From Bradyrhizobium sp. AZCC 1693 (GTDB lineage: Bacteria > Pseudomonadota > Alphaproteobacteria > Rhizobiales > Xanthobacteraceae): a DNA stretch of 64,000 bases. The DNA lies in contig NZ_JAZHSD010000001.1 in assembly GCF_036924745.1 (NCBI RefSeq), positions 2,232,001 to 2,296,000 on the forward strand. The letters are read 5' to 3'. The stretch's first letter is position 1, and each line of letters opens with the position of its first letter. Under the pieces are notes generated by a model. It was not told the DNA's origin. It searched no databases and was given only the letters and a program-made list of their open reading frames with translations. Positions 36,061 to 45,513 of this stretch are shown here, piece by piece. A program made the position numbers and the translations under genes.

Positions 36061-36413
36061 GGCTCTCCCCTGCATTTTCTTGCGACAGCGGACGCAACCG
36101 CGCCCGCTCATCCGTTGCAGGCCACCTTAGCGGATCGGGAAGTCCTGCCAACCAGCCCATCTGCATATCGGCTTTCAAGCGCCAGCGCACGTAGGCAGCA
36201 CACTTCGTGACGAAAGCGGTGAACCTTCCGTGCTCTATCGCTACCTTTGGTCGCAGCCGAATTTGAGTACGTTGCCTCAATAGCGTTCGGATCGCAGATA
36301 CTTTGCGCTGAGCCCGGGAGTATTGATGCACGGCATCTGTGTACCTGGGGGCGGCCCGACACCCTGCTGGTCTCAGGCCTTACATGCTTTAATAGCGGAT
36401 CCCTGGAGCACTC
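36061..36413. other. 353-bp intergenic region, no gene supported
   Basis: It lies between divergent genes (PanE-like on minus, DUF2200 on plus). The right half is visibly less G+C-rich than neighbouring coding DNA. Open frames on both strands here have no ribosome site or recognisable domain. A promoter for DUF2200 is expected, but I see no clear boxes. Confidence 0.5.
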
Positions 36414-36767
36414 ATGGCAAAACACCGGATCTATACAACGAGCTTCGCAAGCGTTTACCCGCTTTATGTTGCGAAAGCAGAGAAAAACGGACGCACAAAA
36501 GCAGAAGTCGATCAGATCATCTCTTGGCTAACGGGCTATCCTCAGAAGGAGCTAGAAACTCAGCTGGGAAAACAGACTGACTTTGAAACGTTCTTTGCAA
36601 AGGCCCCTAAAATCAATCCTTCGCGAGCCTTGATTAAAGGCGTGGTTTGCGGTGTCCGAGTGGAGGATATCAAAGAACCAATTATGCGAGAAATTCGCTA
36701 CCTAGATAAACTAATCGATGAGCTGGCGCAGGGAAAAACAATGGATAAAATTCTGCGAAAAAAGTGA
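36414..36767 (+). CDS. DUF2200 family protein
   Basis: A 117-residue protein starting [20 protein letters not shown], with [20 protein letters not shown] and [20 protein letters not shown], which identify DUF2200. The C-terminus is helical and basic ([20 protein letters not shown]). TGGAG lies six bases before the ATG. Codon use is more A/T-rich than neighbours (for example AAA, GAA, TTA), hinting at transfer from another source. Function unknown; the family is widely distributed as a stand-alone gene. Confidence 0.92.
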   Translation: MAKHRIYTTSFASVYPLYVAKAEKNGRTKAEVDQIISWLTGYPQKELETQLGKQTDFETFFAKAPKINPSRALIKGVVCGVRVEDIKEPIMREIRYLDKLIDELAQGKTMDKILRKK

Positions 36768-37037
36768 TCCTGAACGACCTGCCTCCGTCCAGCTTGGCGA
36801 CGTTGCGAGAGTTGGACGGCGCACCGCCGGTTCTTTTTAGCGCTGAATTGGAAGCCTCAGCGCTCGGAGCTTAAGCTCGCACCGATATTCACGTGCGGCT
36901 CGACGATGCTTGGCTCGCGGCCGCCCCAACAATTTTCAACCTGTGCACCGCGCATTTCATGCGCCTGCATCGCTCGCAGCCCCAACAGCATATGATCTAT
37001 ATGGCTTGGCTGTCGGGCTCAGACAGCCTTCGGTTAC

Positions 37038-37805
37038 TCACCCCGCAGGTTTTCGAGCGGTTTTCGTCTTCGGAGGTGATCCGGCAGTGGACTTGATCCG
37101 AATTCGCATGGATCCGCCCTTGGGCTGATCGATCTCGAAAGAGTTTGTTTTTCGCACGAGGTCGCTCAGCTTCCGGGAGCCGAAGGTCCTCGAATCGAAA
37201 TCGGGGGCCAGGTTGGTAATCCGTTTTCCGACTTCCCCAAGATCGACCCATCCGTCTTCGCTTTCCATCTCGGCGATGATTTTCTTGATGATAGGAGTGG
37301 CTGCATCAGGCGGCTGGAGCGGATTCGACTTCGAGGCGGCATCCTGAGTGTTCGCCGTGCCGCCAAGCAGGTTCTCGGTATAGAAGAATCGTCGGCAGGC
37401 CTGCCTGAAGCTTTCCGGCGTCTTCTGCGCGCCGAACCCGAACACATCGACGCCGTGCTCCCGGATGCGGGCGGCAAGTCGCGTAAAATCGCTGTCTGAC
37501 GACACCAGGCAGAATCCGTCGAACCGACCGCTGTGAAGCAGGTCCATTGCGTCGATGACCAGGGTTATGTCAGACGCATTCTTTCCGGTCGTATAAGCGA
37601 ACTGCTGCTGGGGTATGATGGCGTGCTTCGACAGGATGTCGGCCCAGCCCTTGGACCTTGCATTGGAGAAGTCGCCGTAGATGCGGCGAACGCTGGCCTC
37701 CCCGATCTTGGCAATCTCCTCGAACAGGCCATCCGCAATCTTGGCCGAGGCATTGTCGGCGTCGATCAGAACCGCGAGACGGGGCGAGCGGGTTTCAGAA
37801 GGCAT
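37038..37805 (-). CDS. NYN domain protein with C-terminal OST-HTH/LOTUS domain
   Basis: A predicted RNA-processing protein, 255 residues from the ATG at 37805 (GGGGAAAGTC upstream). The NYN (LabA/DUF88, PIN-like nuclease) domain spans about 10-150: AVLIDADNASAKIADGLFEE (catalytic Asp), SDITLVIDAMDLLHSG, FCLVSSDSDFTRLAARIREH (acidic Asp pair), FGFGAQKTPESFRQACRRFF. A linker follows, then a LOTUS/OST-HTH domain at about 175-240 (VDLGEVGKRITNLAPDFDSR, KLSDLVRKTNSFEI) that can bind RNA. The combination is known in Proteobacteria, but its target here is unknown. Confidence 0.9.
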   Translation of the reverse strand: MPSETRSPRLAVLIDADNASAKIADGLFEEIAKIGEASVRRIYGDFSNARSKGWADILSKHAIIPQQQFAYTTGKNASDITLVIDAMDLLHSGRFDGFCLVSSDSDFTRLAARIREHGVDVFGFGAQKTPESFRQACRRFFYTENLLGGTANTQDAASKSNPLQPPDAATPIIKKIIAEMESEDGWVDLGEVGKRITNLAPDFDSRTFGSRKLSDLVRKTNSFEIDQPKGGSMRIRIKSTAGSPPKTKTARKPAG

Positions 37806-37948
37806 GACTTTCCCCAATCGTTGCATCGGAGGACACCGTCCCTCGAATCCGCGCCTTGGACAACGACGGATGGATATACCGATGTCGGGGCTCTCGCCGC
37901 CAGAGCTAATTTCCCCTCCGGCCTGCGATGACGGACCGCAAATCCGGC

Positions 37949-38809
37949 TCAGGCCGATTTCGCCGCCGGCATCACGCCGCCGAGCGCCACCGTCAACTCC
38001 GCTGCGACCTCCCGCACCGTCTGCCCGAGCATCGGCAGCCGCTCATCCGTCAGGCGGCTGGTCATGCCCGAGACGGAAATGGCCGCCAGCGGCTCGGCGC
38101 AGTCGTTGTAGACGACGGCGGCGATGCAGCGCAGGCCCATGCAGGCCTCCTCGTCGTCGATGGCAAAACCCTGGCGGCGGACTTTTTCGAGTTCCTTGAA
38201 CAGGTCACCCGGCCGCACGATCGATTTTTCCGTCAGCCTGGGCATGCCGTGATGGTGGATGATGGCGCTGACGTCGGCATCCGAATAGGTCGCCAGCACC
38301 GCCTTGCCGACGCCGGAGGCGACCATGGCCACGCGGCCGCCGACCTTGGTCAGCGAGCGCATGATCTCGCGGCTTTCCATGCGGGTCAGCACGATGATGA
38401 ATTCGTCGTCGACGACGGCGAGATTGGCGGTCTCCCGCGTCAGGTCGCGCAGCTTGCGCAGGTAAGGCACCGCCTGCGCCGAGAAATTGCGGCGGCGGGC
38501 GAAGGTCGCGCCGACGGTAAAACAACGCGCGCCGACATGCCATTTCGATTCGGTGCGGTCGAACTGCACGAAGCGGCGGTTTTCCAGCGTCCCGAGCAGG
38601 CGATGCACCGTCGAGGTCGATAGCCCGGTGCGGATGGCAAGATCGCTCAGGCGATAGCCTTCGTCGTCTTCCGCCAGCGTTTCGATGATCGAGAGCGCGC
38701 GATCGACCGACTGGACGCCGCTGTCGCGCGCGTCCGTCTCATGGTCCGCACTGGATTTCGGCTCGATGGCCTTGCGCCGGATCACGTCTCTCTTCATCGC
38801 GACCTGCAT
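37949..38809 (-). CDS. IclR family transcriptional regulator
   Basis: A 286-residue regulator. The N-terminal winged HTH (about 35-95: RALSIIETLAEDDEGYRLSD, GLSTSTVHRLLGTLENRRFV) is followed by the IclR effector domain (ETANLAVVDDEFIIVLTRME, VGKAVLATYSDADV, GFAIDDEEACMGLRCIAAVV, with the characteristic DDEE). It lies on the same strand as, and 187 bp downstream of, the acyl-CoA synthetase gene, separated by a hairpin-rich repeat. It may regulate that gene or an unlinked one. Confidence 0.93.
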   Translation of the reverse strand: MQVAMKRDVIRRKAIEPKSSADHETDARDSGVQSVDRALSIIETLAEDDEGYRLSDLAIRTGLSTSTVHRLLGTLENRRFVQFDRTESKWHVGARCFTVGATFARRRNFSAQAVPYLRKLRDLTRETANLAVVDDEFIIVLTRMESREIMRSLTKVGGRVAMVASGVGKAVLATYSDADVSAIIHHHGMPRLTEKSIVRPGDLFKELEKVRRQGFAIDDEEACMGLRCIAAVVYNDCAEPLAAISVSGMTSRLTDERLPMLGQTVREVAAELTVALGGVMPAAKSA

Positions 38810-38844
38810 CCGTCAGTCAGACAAAAGCGCTAGCCGACAATTTT

Positions 38845-38982
38845 CCCTCTCCCCGTTCTTTACGGGGAGAGGGTTAGGGTGAGGGGCTGCTTCAGCGAAC
38901 GCGGTGAGAGACGAACTCGCGGAGAGTCCCCCTCACCCGGATTGCTCCGCAATCCGACCTCTCCCCGCAAGCGGGGCGAGGT
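38845..38982. repeat. palindromic intergenic repeat with two strong hairpins
   Basis: The element starts with a CTCTCCCCGT...ACGGGGAGAG hairpin (38847-38871). It contains GTTAGGGTGAGGGGC and CCCCTCACCCGGATTGCTCC, and ends with CCTCTCCCCGCAAGCGGGGCGAGG-like arms. This mosaic is common in rhizobial and Bradyrhizobium genomes. It sits 13 bp after the acyl-CoA synthetase stop and probably terminates it. Confidence 0.75.
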
Positions 38983-38995
38983 AAGCAAACCAGTC

Positions 38996-41161
38996 TCACA
39001 GCAGGCCCGCGCCGCGCGCCCATTTGTACTTGGCGCCGAGCACCTCGACCGGCAGTTCGGTCGAATAGGCATAGGCCGGGATGCCGTTCTGGTAGAGATA
39101 TTCGGCGGCCTCCTCAACCTCGACGTCGCCGGCAAGCGAGGCGACGATCGGCTTCACAAAACCCTTGGCCTCCATCTCCTTCTTCACCTCGACCATGTTG
39201 CGGGCGAACACCATCGGTGGCGTCACGATCGTGTGCCAGTAGCCAAGGATCAGCGAATGAATCCGCTCATCCGACAGGCCGAGCTTCACGGTGTTGACGT
39301 AGGTGATCGGCGGCTCGCCACCGGTGATATCCACAGGATTTCCGGCCGCACCGAACGGCGGGATGAATTTGCGGAACGCGGCGTCGAGGTCCGGCGGCAT
39401 CGTCATCAGCGACAGGCCGTTATCCACAACCGAGTCGGACAGCAGCACGCCGGAGCCGCCGGCGCCGGTGATGATCAGGATGTTCTCGCCCTTCGGCGTC
39501 GGCAGCACCGGCACACCGCGCGCGAATTCGAGCAATTGCCGCAAGGACCGGGCGCGGATCACGCCCGACTGGGCGAACACGTCCTCGTAGATCTTGTCGT
39601 TGCCGGCAAGCGCGCCGGTATGCGACGAGGCAGCCTTCGCACCGGCCGACGTGCGGCCCGCCTTCAGCACCACCACCGGCTTCTTCTTGGAGACACGCTT
39701 GGCGGCCTCCGCAAAGGCGCGGCCGTCTTTTAAGTCTTCGCAATGCTGCGCGATGATCGCGGTGTTCGGATCCTGTTCGAAGAAGGCGAGCAGGTCGTCC
39801 TCATCGATGTCGGACTTGTTGCCGAGGCCGACGATCGCGGAGACGCCCATCTTGGCCGAGCGAGAGAAGCCGATGATCGCCATGCCGATGCCGCCCGACT
39901 GCGACGACAGCGCCGCCGAACCCTTGACGTCGTAGGCGGTGCAGAACGTGGCGCAGAGATTGGCCGGCGTATAATAGAAGCCGTAGATGTTCGGCCCCAT
40001 CAGGCGGATGTTGTACTTCTTGCCGACCTCGACGATCTCGGCCTGCAGTTCAGGCGCGCCCGCTTCGGCAAAGCCCGACGGAATCAGAACGGCGCCGGGA
40101 ATTTTCTTCTCGCCGCATTCCGCCAGGGCGCCCGCGACGAACTTTGCGGGAATGGCAAACACCGCGGTATCGATCACGCCGGGCACGTCCTTGACGCTCT
40201 TGTAGGCCTTGTAGCCCAGGATGTCGGCTGCCTTCGGGTGGATCGGATAGATCTCGCCCTTGTAGCCGCCATTGATGAGATTCTTCATCACGGAGTTGCC
40301 GATCTTGCCGTCCTCGGCGGAGGCGCCGATCACGGCAACGCCCTTCGGCTGCATGATGCGGTTCATGGCCGCTACGATTTCTTCGGTCGGGCGCGGCGCC
40401 GAGCGCGGCTTGTAATCGAAGTCGACGACGATGCGCACGTCGGCGGCGATCGCGTCCTTCTTGGTGGCGAATACCGGGTTAAGGTCGAGTTCAACGATTT
40501 CGGGGAAGTCGCTGACGAGCTGCGACACCTTGACGATGATATCAGCCAGCGCCTCGCGAGAGACCGGATCGCCGCCGCGCACGCCCTTCAGCATGTCATG
40601 GGCCTGGATGCCGTCGAGCATCGACAGGGCATCGTCCTTGGTGGCGGGCGCGAGGCGGAAGGTGATGTCCTTCAGCACCTCGACCAGCACGCCGCCGAGG
40701 CCGAACGCGACCAGCTTGCCGAACGAGCCGTCGGTGATGGAGCCGACAATGACCTCGGTGCCGCCAGCCAGCATCTGCTGGACCTGGATGCCCTCGATCT
40801 TGGCGTCAGCCTTGTACTTCTTCGCATTGGCGAGAATGGTCTCGTAGGCCTTTTCCGCTTCAGTCGCGGTCTTGAGGCCGACCAGGACGCCGCCGGCTTC
40901 GGTCTTGTGGAGGATGTCCGGCGAGACGATTTTCATCACCACCGGGAAACCCATGCCGGTTGCAAGCTTGGCGGCCTCGGCGGCGGACTTCGCCACGCCT
41001 TCCTTCGGAACCGGGATGCCGTAGGCATCGCACACCAGCTTGCCTTCCGGCGCGGTGAGGCTGGTGCGCTTTTCGGCTTTCACCGTATCGAGCACCCGGC
41101 GGACAGCCTCGTGGGCGCTTGGCTCGGCGATCTTGCGGGCCGCATCTGCAGTATTTGACAT
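38996..41161 (-). CDS. acetate--CoA ligase family protein (ADP-forming acyl-CoA synthetase), oxalate-locus member
   Basis: An NDP-forming acyl-CoA synthetase, 721 residues, with domain order beta-alpha. The ATP-grasp half (about 20-240) has KLVCDAYGIPVPKEGVAKSA, FPVVMKIVSPDILHKTEAGG and EIVELDLNPVF. The CoA-binding/ligase half has PKGVAVIGASAEDGKIGNSV, a Rossmann segment, and the phospho-His in ASSHTGALAGND. I chose the ATG at 41161, with AGGAGG six bases upstream. Its promoter carries a TGGCAT-N5-ATGCCA operator shared with the oxalate genes. This suggests it activates oxalate, formate or a related acid to a CoA ester; the substrate is inferred. Confidence 0.88.
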   Translation of the reverse strand: MSNTADAARKIAEPSAHEAVRRVLDTVKAEKRTSLTAPEGKLVCDAYGIPVPKEGVAKSAAEAAKLATGMGFPVVMKIVSPDILHKTEAGGVLVGLKTATEAEKAYETILANAKKYKADAKIEGIQVQQMLAGGTEVIVGSITDGSFGKLVAFGLGGVLVEVLKDITFRLAPATKDDALSMLDGIQAHDMLKGVRGGDPVSREALADIIVKVSQLVSDFPEIVELDLNPVFATKKDAIAADVRIVVDFDYKPRSAPRPTEEIVAAMNRIMQPKGVAVIGASAEDGKIGNSVMKNLINGGYKGEIYPIHPKAADILGYKAYKSVKDVPGVIDTAVFAIPAKFVAGALAECGEKKIPGAVLIPSGFAEAGAPELQAEIVEVGKKYNIRLMGPNIYGFYYTPANLCATFCTAYDVKGSAALSSQSGGIGMAIIGFSRSAKMGVSAIVGLGNKSDIDEDDLLAFFEQDPNTAIIAQHCEDLKDGRAFAEAAKRVSKKKPVVVLKAGRTSAGAKAASSHTGALAGNDKIYEDVFAQSGVIRARSLRQLLEFARGVPVLPTPKGENILIITGAGGSGVLLSDSVVDNGLSLMTMPPDLDAAFRKFIPPFGAAGNPVDITGGEPPITYVNTVKLGLSDERIHSLILGYWHTIVTPPMVFARNMVEVKKEMEAKGFVKPIVASLAGDVEVEEAAEYLYQNGIPAYAYSTELPVEVLGAKYKWARGAGLL

Positions 41162-41187
41162 TGGCTTCCTCCTGGGGGCTAGTTTTA

Positions 41188-41204
41188 TGGCATTTGGTAT
41201 GCCA
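41188..41204. promoter_or_regulatory. oxalate-regulon operator 1 (acyl-CoA synthetase promoter)
   Basis: TGGCATTTGGTATGCCA is a perfect 6-bp inverted repeat around 5 bp, 27 bp before the synthetase start codon. TTGACA on the minus strand (41220-41215) lies just upstream as a -35 candidate, so a bound repressor would cover the promoter or transcript start. Confidence 0.75.
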
Positions 41205-41268
41205 GAGATTAGATTGTCAAGACAAACTATCGCGCAGAAACATCGAAAACATGGGCATCTTGACATCT

Positions 41269-41285
41269 TGGTATTTGGTATGCCA
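41269..41285. promoter_or_regulatory. oxalate-regulon operator 2 (gntR-oxc promoter)
   Basis: TGGTATTTGGTATGCCA (5 of 6 pairs match) lies directly downstream of TTGACA (41260-41265) on the plus strand. It therefore overlaps the promoter spacer of the GntR gene, consistent with autoregulation. It is 81 bp from operator 1 in the same divergent region. Confidence 0.72.
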
Positions 41286-41345
41286 AAAATATTAGGCTGT
41301 TTCTTCTGCTAAGAAGACGTCTCCAACACAGGGAGGAGACGAGTC

Positions 41346-42077
41346 GTGCCCGCACGTAAACAAACCAAGGCGCCGCCTGTCATGGCTGAGGCAGATATCG
41401 CAATCGTCCGGATTGCGCCCGAGACGAGCTTCAAGAACAAGGCCTATGAGGCCTTGAAGGAAGCTATTCTCAAGATGGACATCTACGCGACGCCCGAGCA
41501 GGTGATGCTCGACGAGCGCGCGCTGTCCGAACGCCTCGGCGTCAGCCGCACCCCTATTCGCGAAGCCATCGCGATGCTGGAACAGGATGGCTTCGTCAAA
41601 ACCGTGCCGCGCCGCGGCATCGTGGTGGTCCGCCGCACCAAGACCGAGATCGTCGACATGATACGCGCCTGGGCCGCGCTCGAAAGCATGGCCGCGCGCC
41701 TGATCACGACCACGGCGCGCAAGAAGGACATCACGGCGCTGCGCGATTTCTTCAAGGATTTTGGCCCGGATCGCCTGCCGCAGGATCATATCGAGGAATA
41801 CTCCAAGGCCAATATCGCCTTCCACCAGGCGCTGATCTCGCTTTCCGAGTCGCCGGTGCTGGTGGATATGACCAACGACATCCTGCTGCATGTGCGCGGC
41901 TACCGGCAACTGACCATCGGGCGGAAGGATCGCACCGCGACCTCCCTGCCCGAGCACCTTGGCATCATCGAGGCGCTGGAAGCGCGCGACACCGAGCTCG
42001 CCGAGAAGCGCGCACGCGATCACACGCTGGGCCTTGCCGCCTACGTCGAAGCGCATGGGCAGGAACTTTTTACGTAA
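41346..42077 (+). CDS. GntR family transcriptional regulator, FCD subfamily (putative oxalate-locus regulator)
   Basis: A 243-residue regulator starting at GTG (AGGGAGGAGAC upstream). The winged HTH is at about 27-98 ([53 protein letters not shown]). The FCD domain is at about 105-230 ([50 protein letters not shown]). It is divergent from the acyl-CoA synthetase and 65 bp upstream of oxc. Seven matching operators in the locus make it the prime candidate for their binding protein. Repressor or activator, and the effector (oxalate, formate or a CoA ester), are unknown. Confidence 0.93.
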   Translation: MPARKQTKAPPVMAEADIAIVRIAPETSFKNKAYEALKEAILKMDIYATPEQVMLDERALSERLGVSRTPIREAIAMLEQDGFVKTVPRRGIVVVRRTKTEIVDMIRAWAALESMAARLITTTARKKDITALRDFFKDFGPDRLPQDHIEEYSKANIAFHQALISLSESPVLVDMTNDILLHVRGYRQLTIGRKDRTATSLPEHLGIIEALEARDTELAEKRARDHTLGLAAYVEAHGQELFT

Positions 42078-42142
42078 ACGCAACTTCGCACCAGAAGACG
42101 ACGAAAAATCGTCCGAACCAAACGATCAGGGAGATGAAGCCC

Positions 42143-43873
42143 ATGCTGAATACCGCGACCAAGTCCGTAGCACCGGGCACCGAGCAAGAGCTGACGGATG
42201 GCTTTCATCTCGTTATCGATGCGCTCAAGCTCAACGGCATCAACACCATTTATGGTGTGCCGGGCATCCCGATCACGGATCTCGGCCGCATGATGCAGGC
42301 CGAGGGCATTCGCGTGCTGTCGTTCCGCCACGAGCAGAACGCCGGCTACGCGGCCTCGATCGCCGGCTACCTGACCAAGAAACCCGGCGTCTGCCTCACG
42401 GTCTCGGCGCCCGGCTTCCTCAACGGCCTGACCGCGCTGGCCCACGCCACCACCAACTGCTTCCCGATGATCCTGATCTCGGGCTCCTCCGAGCGCGAGA
42501 TCGTCGACCTGCAGCAGGGCGACTATGAAGAGATGGATCAACTTGCGGTCGCCAAGCCGCTCTGCAAGGCGGCCTTCCGCGTCCTGCACGCCGCCGATAT
42601 CGGCATCGGCCTGGCGCGCGCGATCCGTGCCGCCGTCTCGGGCCGCCCGGGCGGCGTTTATCTCGACCTGCCCGCAAAACTTTTCGGCCAGGTGATGGAT
42701 GCGGCTGCCGGCGCGAAGTCCCTGGTGAAGGTGATCGACGCGGCGCCCGCCCAGATCCCTGCTCCGTCGGCCGTCACGCGCGCGCTCGACGTGCTCAAGG
42801 GTGCCAAGCGCCCCCTCATCATTCTCGGCAAGGGCGCGGCTTACGCGCAGGCCGACGACGAGATCCGCGCCTTCGTCGAAAAGACCGGCGCACCGTTCCT
42901 GCAGATGAGCATGGCCAAGGGCCTCCTGCCCGATACGCATGCGCAGTCGGCTGGCGCCGCGCGCTCGACCGTGCTGAAGGACGCCGACGTCGTCATGCTG
43001 ATCGGCGCCCGCCTCAACTGGCTGCTGTCGCACGGCAAGGGCAAGACCTGGGGCGATGCGCCCAAGAAATTCATCCAGATCGACATCGAGCCCAAGGAAA
43101 TGGATTCCAACGTCGAGATCGTGGCCCCCGTGGTCGGCGATGTCGGCTCCTGCGTGTCCGCCCTGCTCGAGGGCATGGGCGGCAACTGGCCGGCCGCGCC
43201 GGCCGACTGGGTCTCGACCGTCAACAAGAAGCGTGACGACAACGTTGCCAAGATGGCGCCGAAGCTGATGAGCAACGCTTCGCCGATGGATTATCACGGC
43301 GCGCTCGGCGCACTGCGCACCATCATCAAGGAGCGGCCCGACGCCATCCTCGTCAACGAAGGCGCCAACACGCTGGACCTCGCCCGCGGCGTCATCGACA
43401 TGTACAAGCCGCGCAAGCGGCTCGACGTCGGCACCTGGGGCGTGATGGGCATCGGCATGGGCTATTCGATCGCAGCCGCCGTCGAAACCGGCAAGCCGGT
43501 GCTCGCGATCGAGGGTGACTCGGCCTTCGGTTTCTCCGGCATGGAGATCGAGACCATCTGCCGCTACCAGCTTCCGGTCTGCATCGTCATCTTCAACAAT
43601 GACGGCATCTATCGCGGCACCGACGTCAACGCCGGCGGCTCCGATCCGGCGACGACGGTATTCGTCAAGGGCTCGCGCTACGACAAGATGATGGAAGCCT
43701 TCGGCGGCGTCGGCATCAACGCCACCTCGCCCGATGAGCTGAAGCGCGCCGTCAACGCCGCGATGGATTCCGGCAAGCCGACGCTGATCAACGCGGTGAT
43801 CGATCCGGCCGCCGGTTCCGAAAGCGGCCGCATCGGCAACCTCAATCCGCAAAGCGTCCTGAAAAAGAAGTGA
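42143..43873 (+). CDS. oxc: oxalyl-CoA decarboxylase
   Basis: A ThDP enzyme that decarboxylates oxalyl-CoA to formyl-CoA and CO2, 576 residues. It has the [20 protein letters not shown] start typical of Oxc, the catalytic Glu in [26 protein letters not shown] (CoA/ADP region), and the ThDP motif [20 protein letters not shown] with [14 protein letters not shown] prefer the ATG at 42143 because GGGAG is 8-9 bases upstream; an ATG three codons earlier sits too close to it. It follows the GntR gene and precedes frc. Confidence 0.97.
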   Translation: MLNTATKSVAPGTEQELTDGFHLVIDALKLNGINTIYGVPGIPITDLGRMMQAEGIRVLSFRHEQNAGYAASIAGYLTKKPGVCLTVSAPGFLNGLTALAHATTNCFPMILISGSSEREIVDLQQGDYEEMDQLAVAKPLCKAAFRVLHAADIGIGLARAIRAAVSGRPGGVYLDLPAKLFGQVMDAAAGAKSLVKVIDAAPAQIPAPSAVTRALDVLKGAKRPLIILGKGAAYAQADDEIRAFVEKTGAPFLQMSMAKGLLPDTHAQSAGAARSTVLKDADVVMLIGARLNWLLSHGKGKTWGDAPKKFIQIDIEPKEMDSNVEIVAPVVGDVGSCVSALLEGMGGNWPAAPADWVSTVNKKRDDNVAKMAPKLMSNASPMDYHGALGALRTIIKERPDAILVNEGANTLDLARGVIDMYKPRKRLDVGTWGVMGIGMGYSIAAAVETGKPVLAIEGDSAFGFSGMEIETICRYQLPVCIVIFNNDGIYRGTDVNAGGSDPATTVFVKGSRYDKMMEAFGGVGINATSPDELKRAVNAAMDSGKPTLINAVIDPAAGSESGRIGNLNPQSVLKKK

Positions 43874-43891
43874 ACAGATCAAACCCATCGG

Positions 43892-44007
43892 CGTCATTCC
43901 CCGCGCAGGCGGGGAATCCAGTAACCGCCGAACTATCGTGTGACGAAGGCTGTGCCCGACTGAACCGACGGTGATTACTGGATGCCCGCCTTCGCGGGCA
44001 TGACGGC
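43892..44007. repeat. inverted intergenic repeat between oxc and frc
   Basis: GTCATTCCCCGCGCAGGCGGGGAATCCAGTAA on the left is mirrored by TTACTGGATGCCCGCCTTCGCGGGCATGACGGC on the right, each arm with its own hairpin. This matches a palindromic element frequent in Bradyrhizobium. It may lower frc readthrough or stabilise oxc mRNA. Confidence 0.8.
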
Positions 44008-44031
44008 AACAGATAGTAAAGGAGAGAACAT

Positions 44032-45309
44032 ATGTCTAAGGCGCTCAAGGGCGTTCGTATTCTCGATTTCACCCACGTCCAGTCGGGACCGACCTGCACG
44101 CAATTGCTGGCCTGGTTCGGCGCCGACGTGATCAAGGTCGAGCGCCCCGGCGTCGGCGACATCACGCGCGGCCAGTTGCAGGACATTCCCAACGTGGACA
44201 GCCTGTATTTCACCATGCTCAACCACAACAAGCGTTCGATCACGCTCGACACCAAGAACCCCAAGGGCAAGGAAGTCCTGACCGCGCTGATCAAGAGCTG
44301 CGACGTGCTGGTGGAAAATTTCGGCCCCGGCGTGCTCGACCGCATGGGCTTCCCCTGGGAGAAGATCCACGCCATAAACCCGAAGATGATCGTGGCCTCG
44401 ATCAAGGGCTTTGGCCCCGGACCCTTCGAAGACTGCAAGGTGTATGAGAACGTCGCCCAGTGCACCGGCGGCGCGGCCTCGACCACCGGCTTCCGCGACG
44501 GGCTGCCGCTCGTCACCGGCGCACAGATCGGCGACAGCGGCACCGGGTTGCATCTCGCGCTCGGCATCGTCACCGCGCTCTACCAGCGCACCATGACCGG
44601 CCAGGGCCAGAAGGTCACCGCCGCGATGCAGGACGGCGTGTTGAATCTGGCGCGCGTAAAACTGCGCGACCAGCAGCGCCTCGCCCATGGCCCGCTGAAG
44701 GAATACAGCCAGTATGGCGAAGGCATTCCGTTCGGCGACGCGGTGCCGCGCGCCGGCAACGATTCTGGCGGCGGTCAGCCCGGACGCATCGTCAAGTGCA
44801 AGGGCTGGGAGACCGATCCCAACGCCTACCTCTATTTCATCACCCAGGCGCCGGTCTGGGAGAAGATCTGCGACGTGATCGGCGAACCCGGCTGGAAGAC
44901 CCATCCCGACTACGCCAAGCCGCCGGCCCGGCTGTCGCGCCTGAACGAGATCTTCGCCCGCATCGAACAGTGGACGATGACCAAGACCAAGTTCGAGGCG
45001 ATGGAAATCCTCAACAAGGACGACATCCCCTGCGGCCCGATCCTTTCGATGAAGGAGATCATCGAGGACCGGTCGCTGCACGCCACCGGCACCCTGGTCG
45101 AAGTCGATCACCCCACCCGCGGCAAGTACATTTCGGTCGGCAACCCGATCAAGCTGTCGGACTCACCGAGCGAGGTGACCCGCTCCCCGCTGCTCGGCGA
45201 GCACACCGACGAGATCCTGCGCCAGGTGCTCGGCTTCTCCGACCACCAGGTCGCCGAAATCCACGATTCCGGCGCGCTCGACCCGCCGCGGAAGCAGGCA
45301 GCCGAATAA
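44032..45309 (+). CDS. frc: formyl-CoA:oxalate CoA-transferase
   Basis: Transfers CoA from formyl-CoA to oxalate, giving oxalyl-CoA and formate; with Oxc it completes the oxalate cycle. A class III CoA-transferase of 425 residues. It shows [20 protein letters not shown] at the start, [36 protein letters not shown], catalytic Asp in [16 protein letters not shown], and the glycine loop [25 protein letters not shown] lies nine bases before the ATG. It is followed by a strong terminator. Confidence 0.97.
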   Translation: MSKALKGVRILDFTHVQSGPTCTQLLAWFGADVIKVERPGVGDITRGQLQDIPNVDSLYFTMLNHNKRSITLDTKNPKGKEVLTALIKSCDVLVENFGPGVLDRMGFPWEKIHAINPKMIVASIKGFGPGPFEDCKVYENVAQCTGGAASTTGFRDGLPLVTGAQIGDSGTGLHLALGIVTALYQRTMTGQGQKVTAAMQDGVLNLARVKLRDQQRLAHGPLKEYSQYGEGIPFGDAVPRAGNDSGGGQPGRIVKCKGWETDPNAYLYFITQAPVWEKICDVIGEPGWKTHPDYAKPPARLSRLNEIFARIEQWTMTKTKFEAMEILNKDDIPCGPILSMKEIIEDRSLHATGTLVEVDHPTRGKYISVGNPIKLSDSPSEVTRSPLLGEHTDEILRQVLGFSDHQVAEIHDSGALDPPRKQAAE

Positions 45310-45330
45310 GCCTGTTTGTACTCCGAATAC

Positions 45331-45358
45331 AAAGGCCGCCGGGTTCCGGCGGCCTTTT
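45331..45358 (+). terminator. frc terminator
   Basis: AAAGGCCGCC and GGCGGCCTTT form a 10-bp stem with a short GGGTTCC loop, followed by TT. This is a classic rho-independent terminator 21 bases after the frc stop codon. Confidence 0.92.
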
Positions 45359-45438
45359 GCTATCTGGAATGCCACCTTCGTTAATTTTGCTGCAATGCAA
45401 ACGGCCAATTGCTGCTATGCAAACAAGTCTGTTGTAGC

Positions 45439-45455
45439 TGGCATCTGGTATACAT
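45439..45455. promoter_or_regulatory. oxalate-regulon operator 3 (45-residue gene)
   Basis: TGGCATCTGGTATACAT matches the TGGYAT-N5-ATRCCA pattern (right arm one mismatch). It lies after the frc terminator and 58 bp before the start of the small gene, so it marks a separate transcription unit. Confidence 0.65.
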
Positions 45456-45513
45456 AAATTGTTCCCAGATCACGAAGCGGAATGGTTCCGCGACCGAAGA
45501 AAAGGGGACAAAC

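Noticed and set aside
36247-36531. 94-codon plus-strand frame overlapping the DUF2200 start
   Set aside because: It overlaps the better-supported DUF2200 gene in another frame and has no recognisable domain.
42041-43897. 618-codon open frame on the minus strand opposite oxc
   Set aside because: Shadow of oxalyl-CoA decarboxylase; no recognisable protein features.
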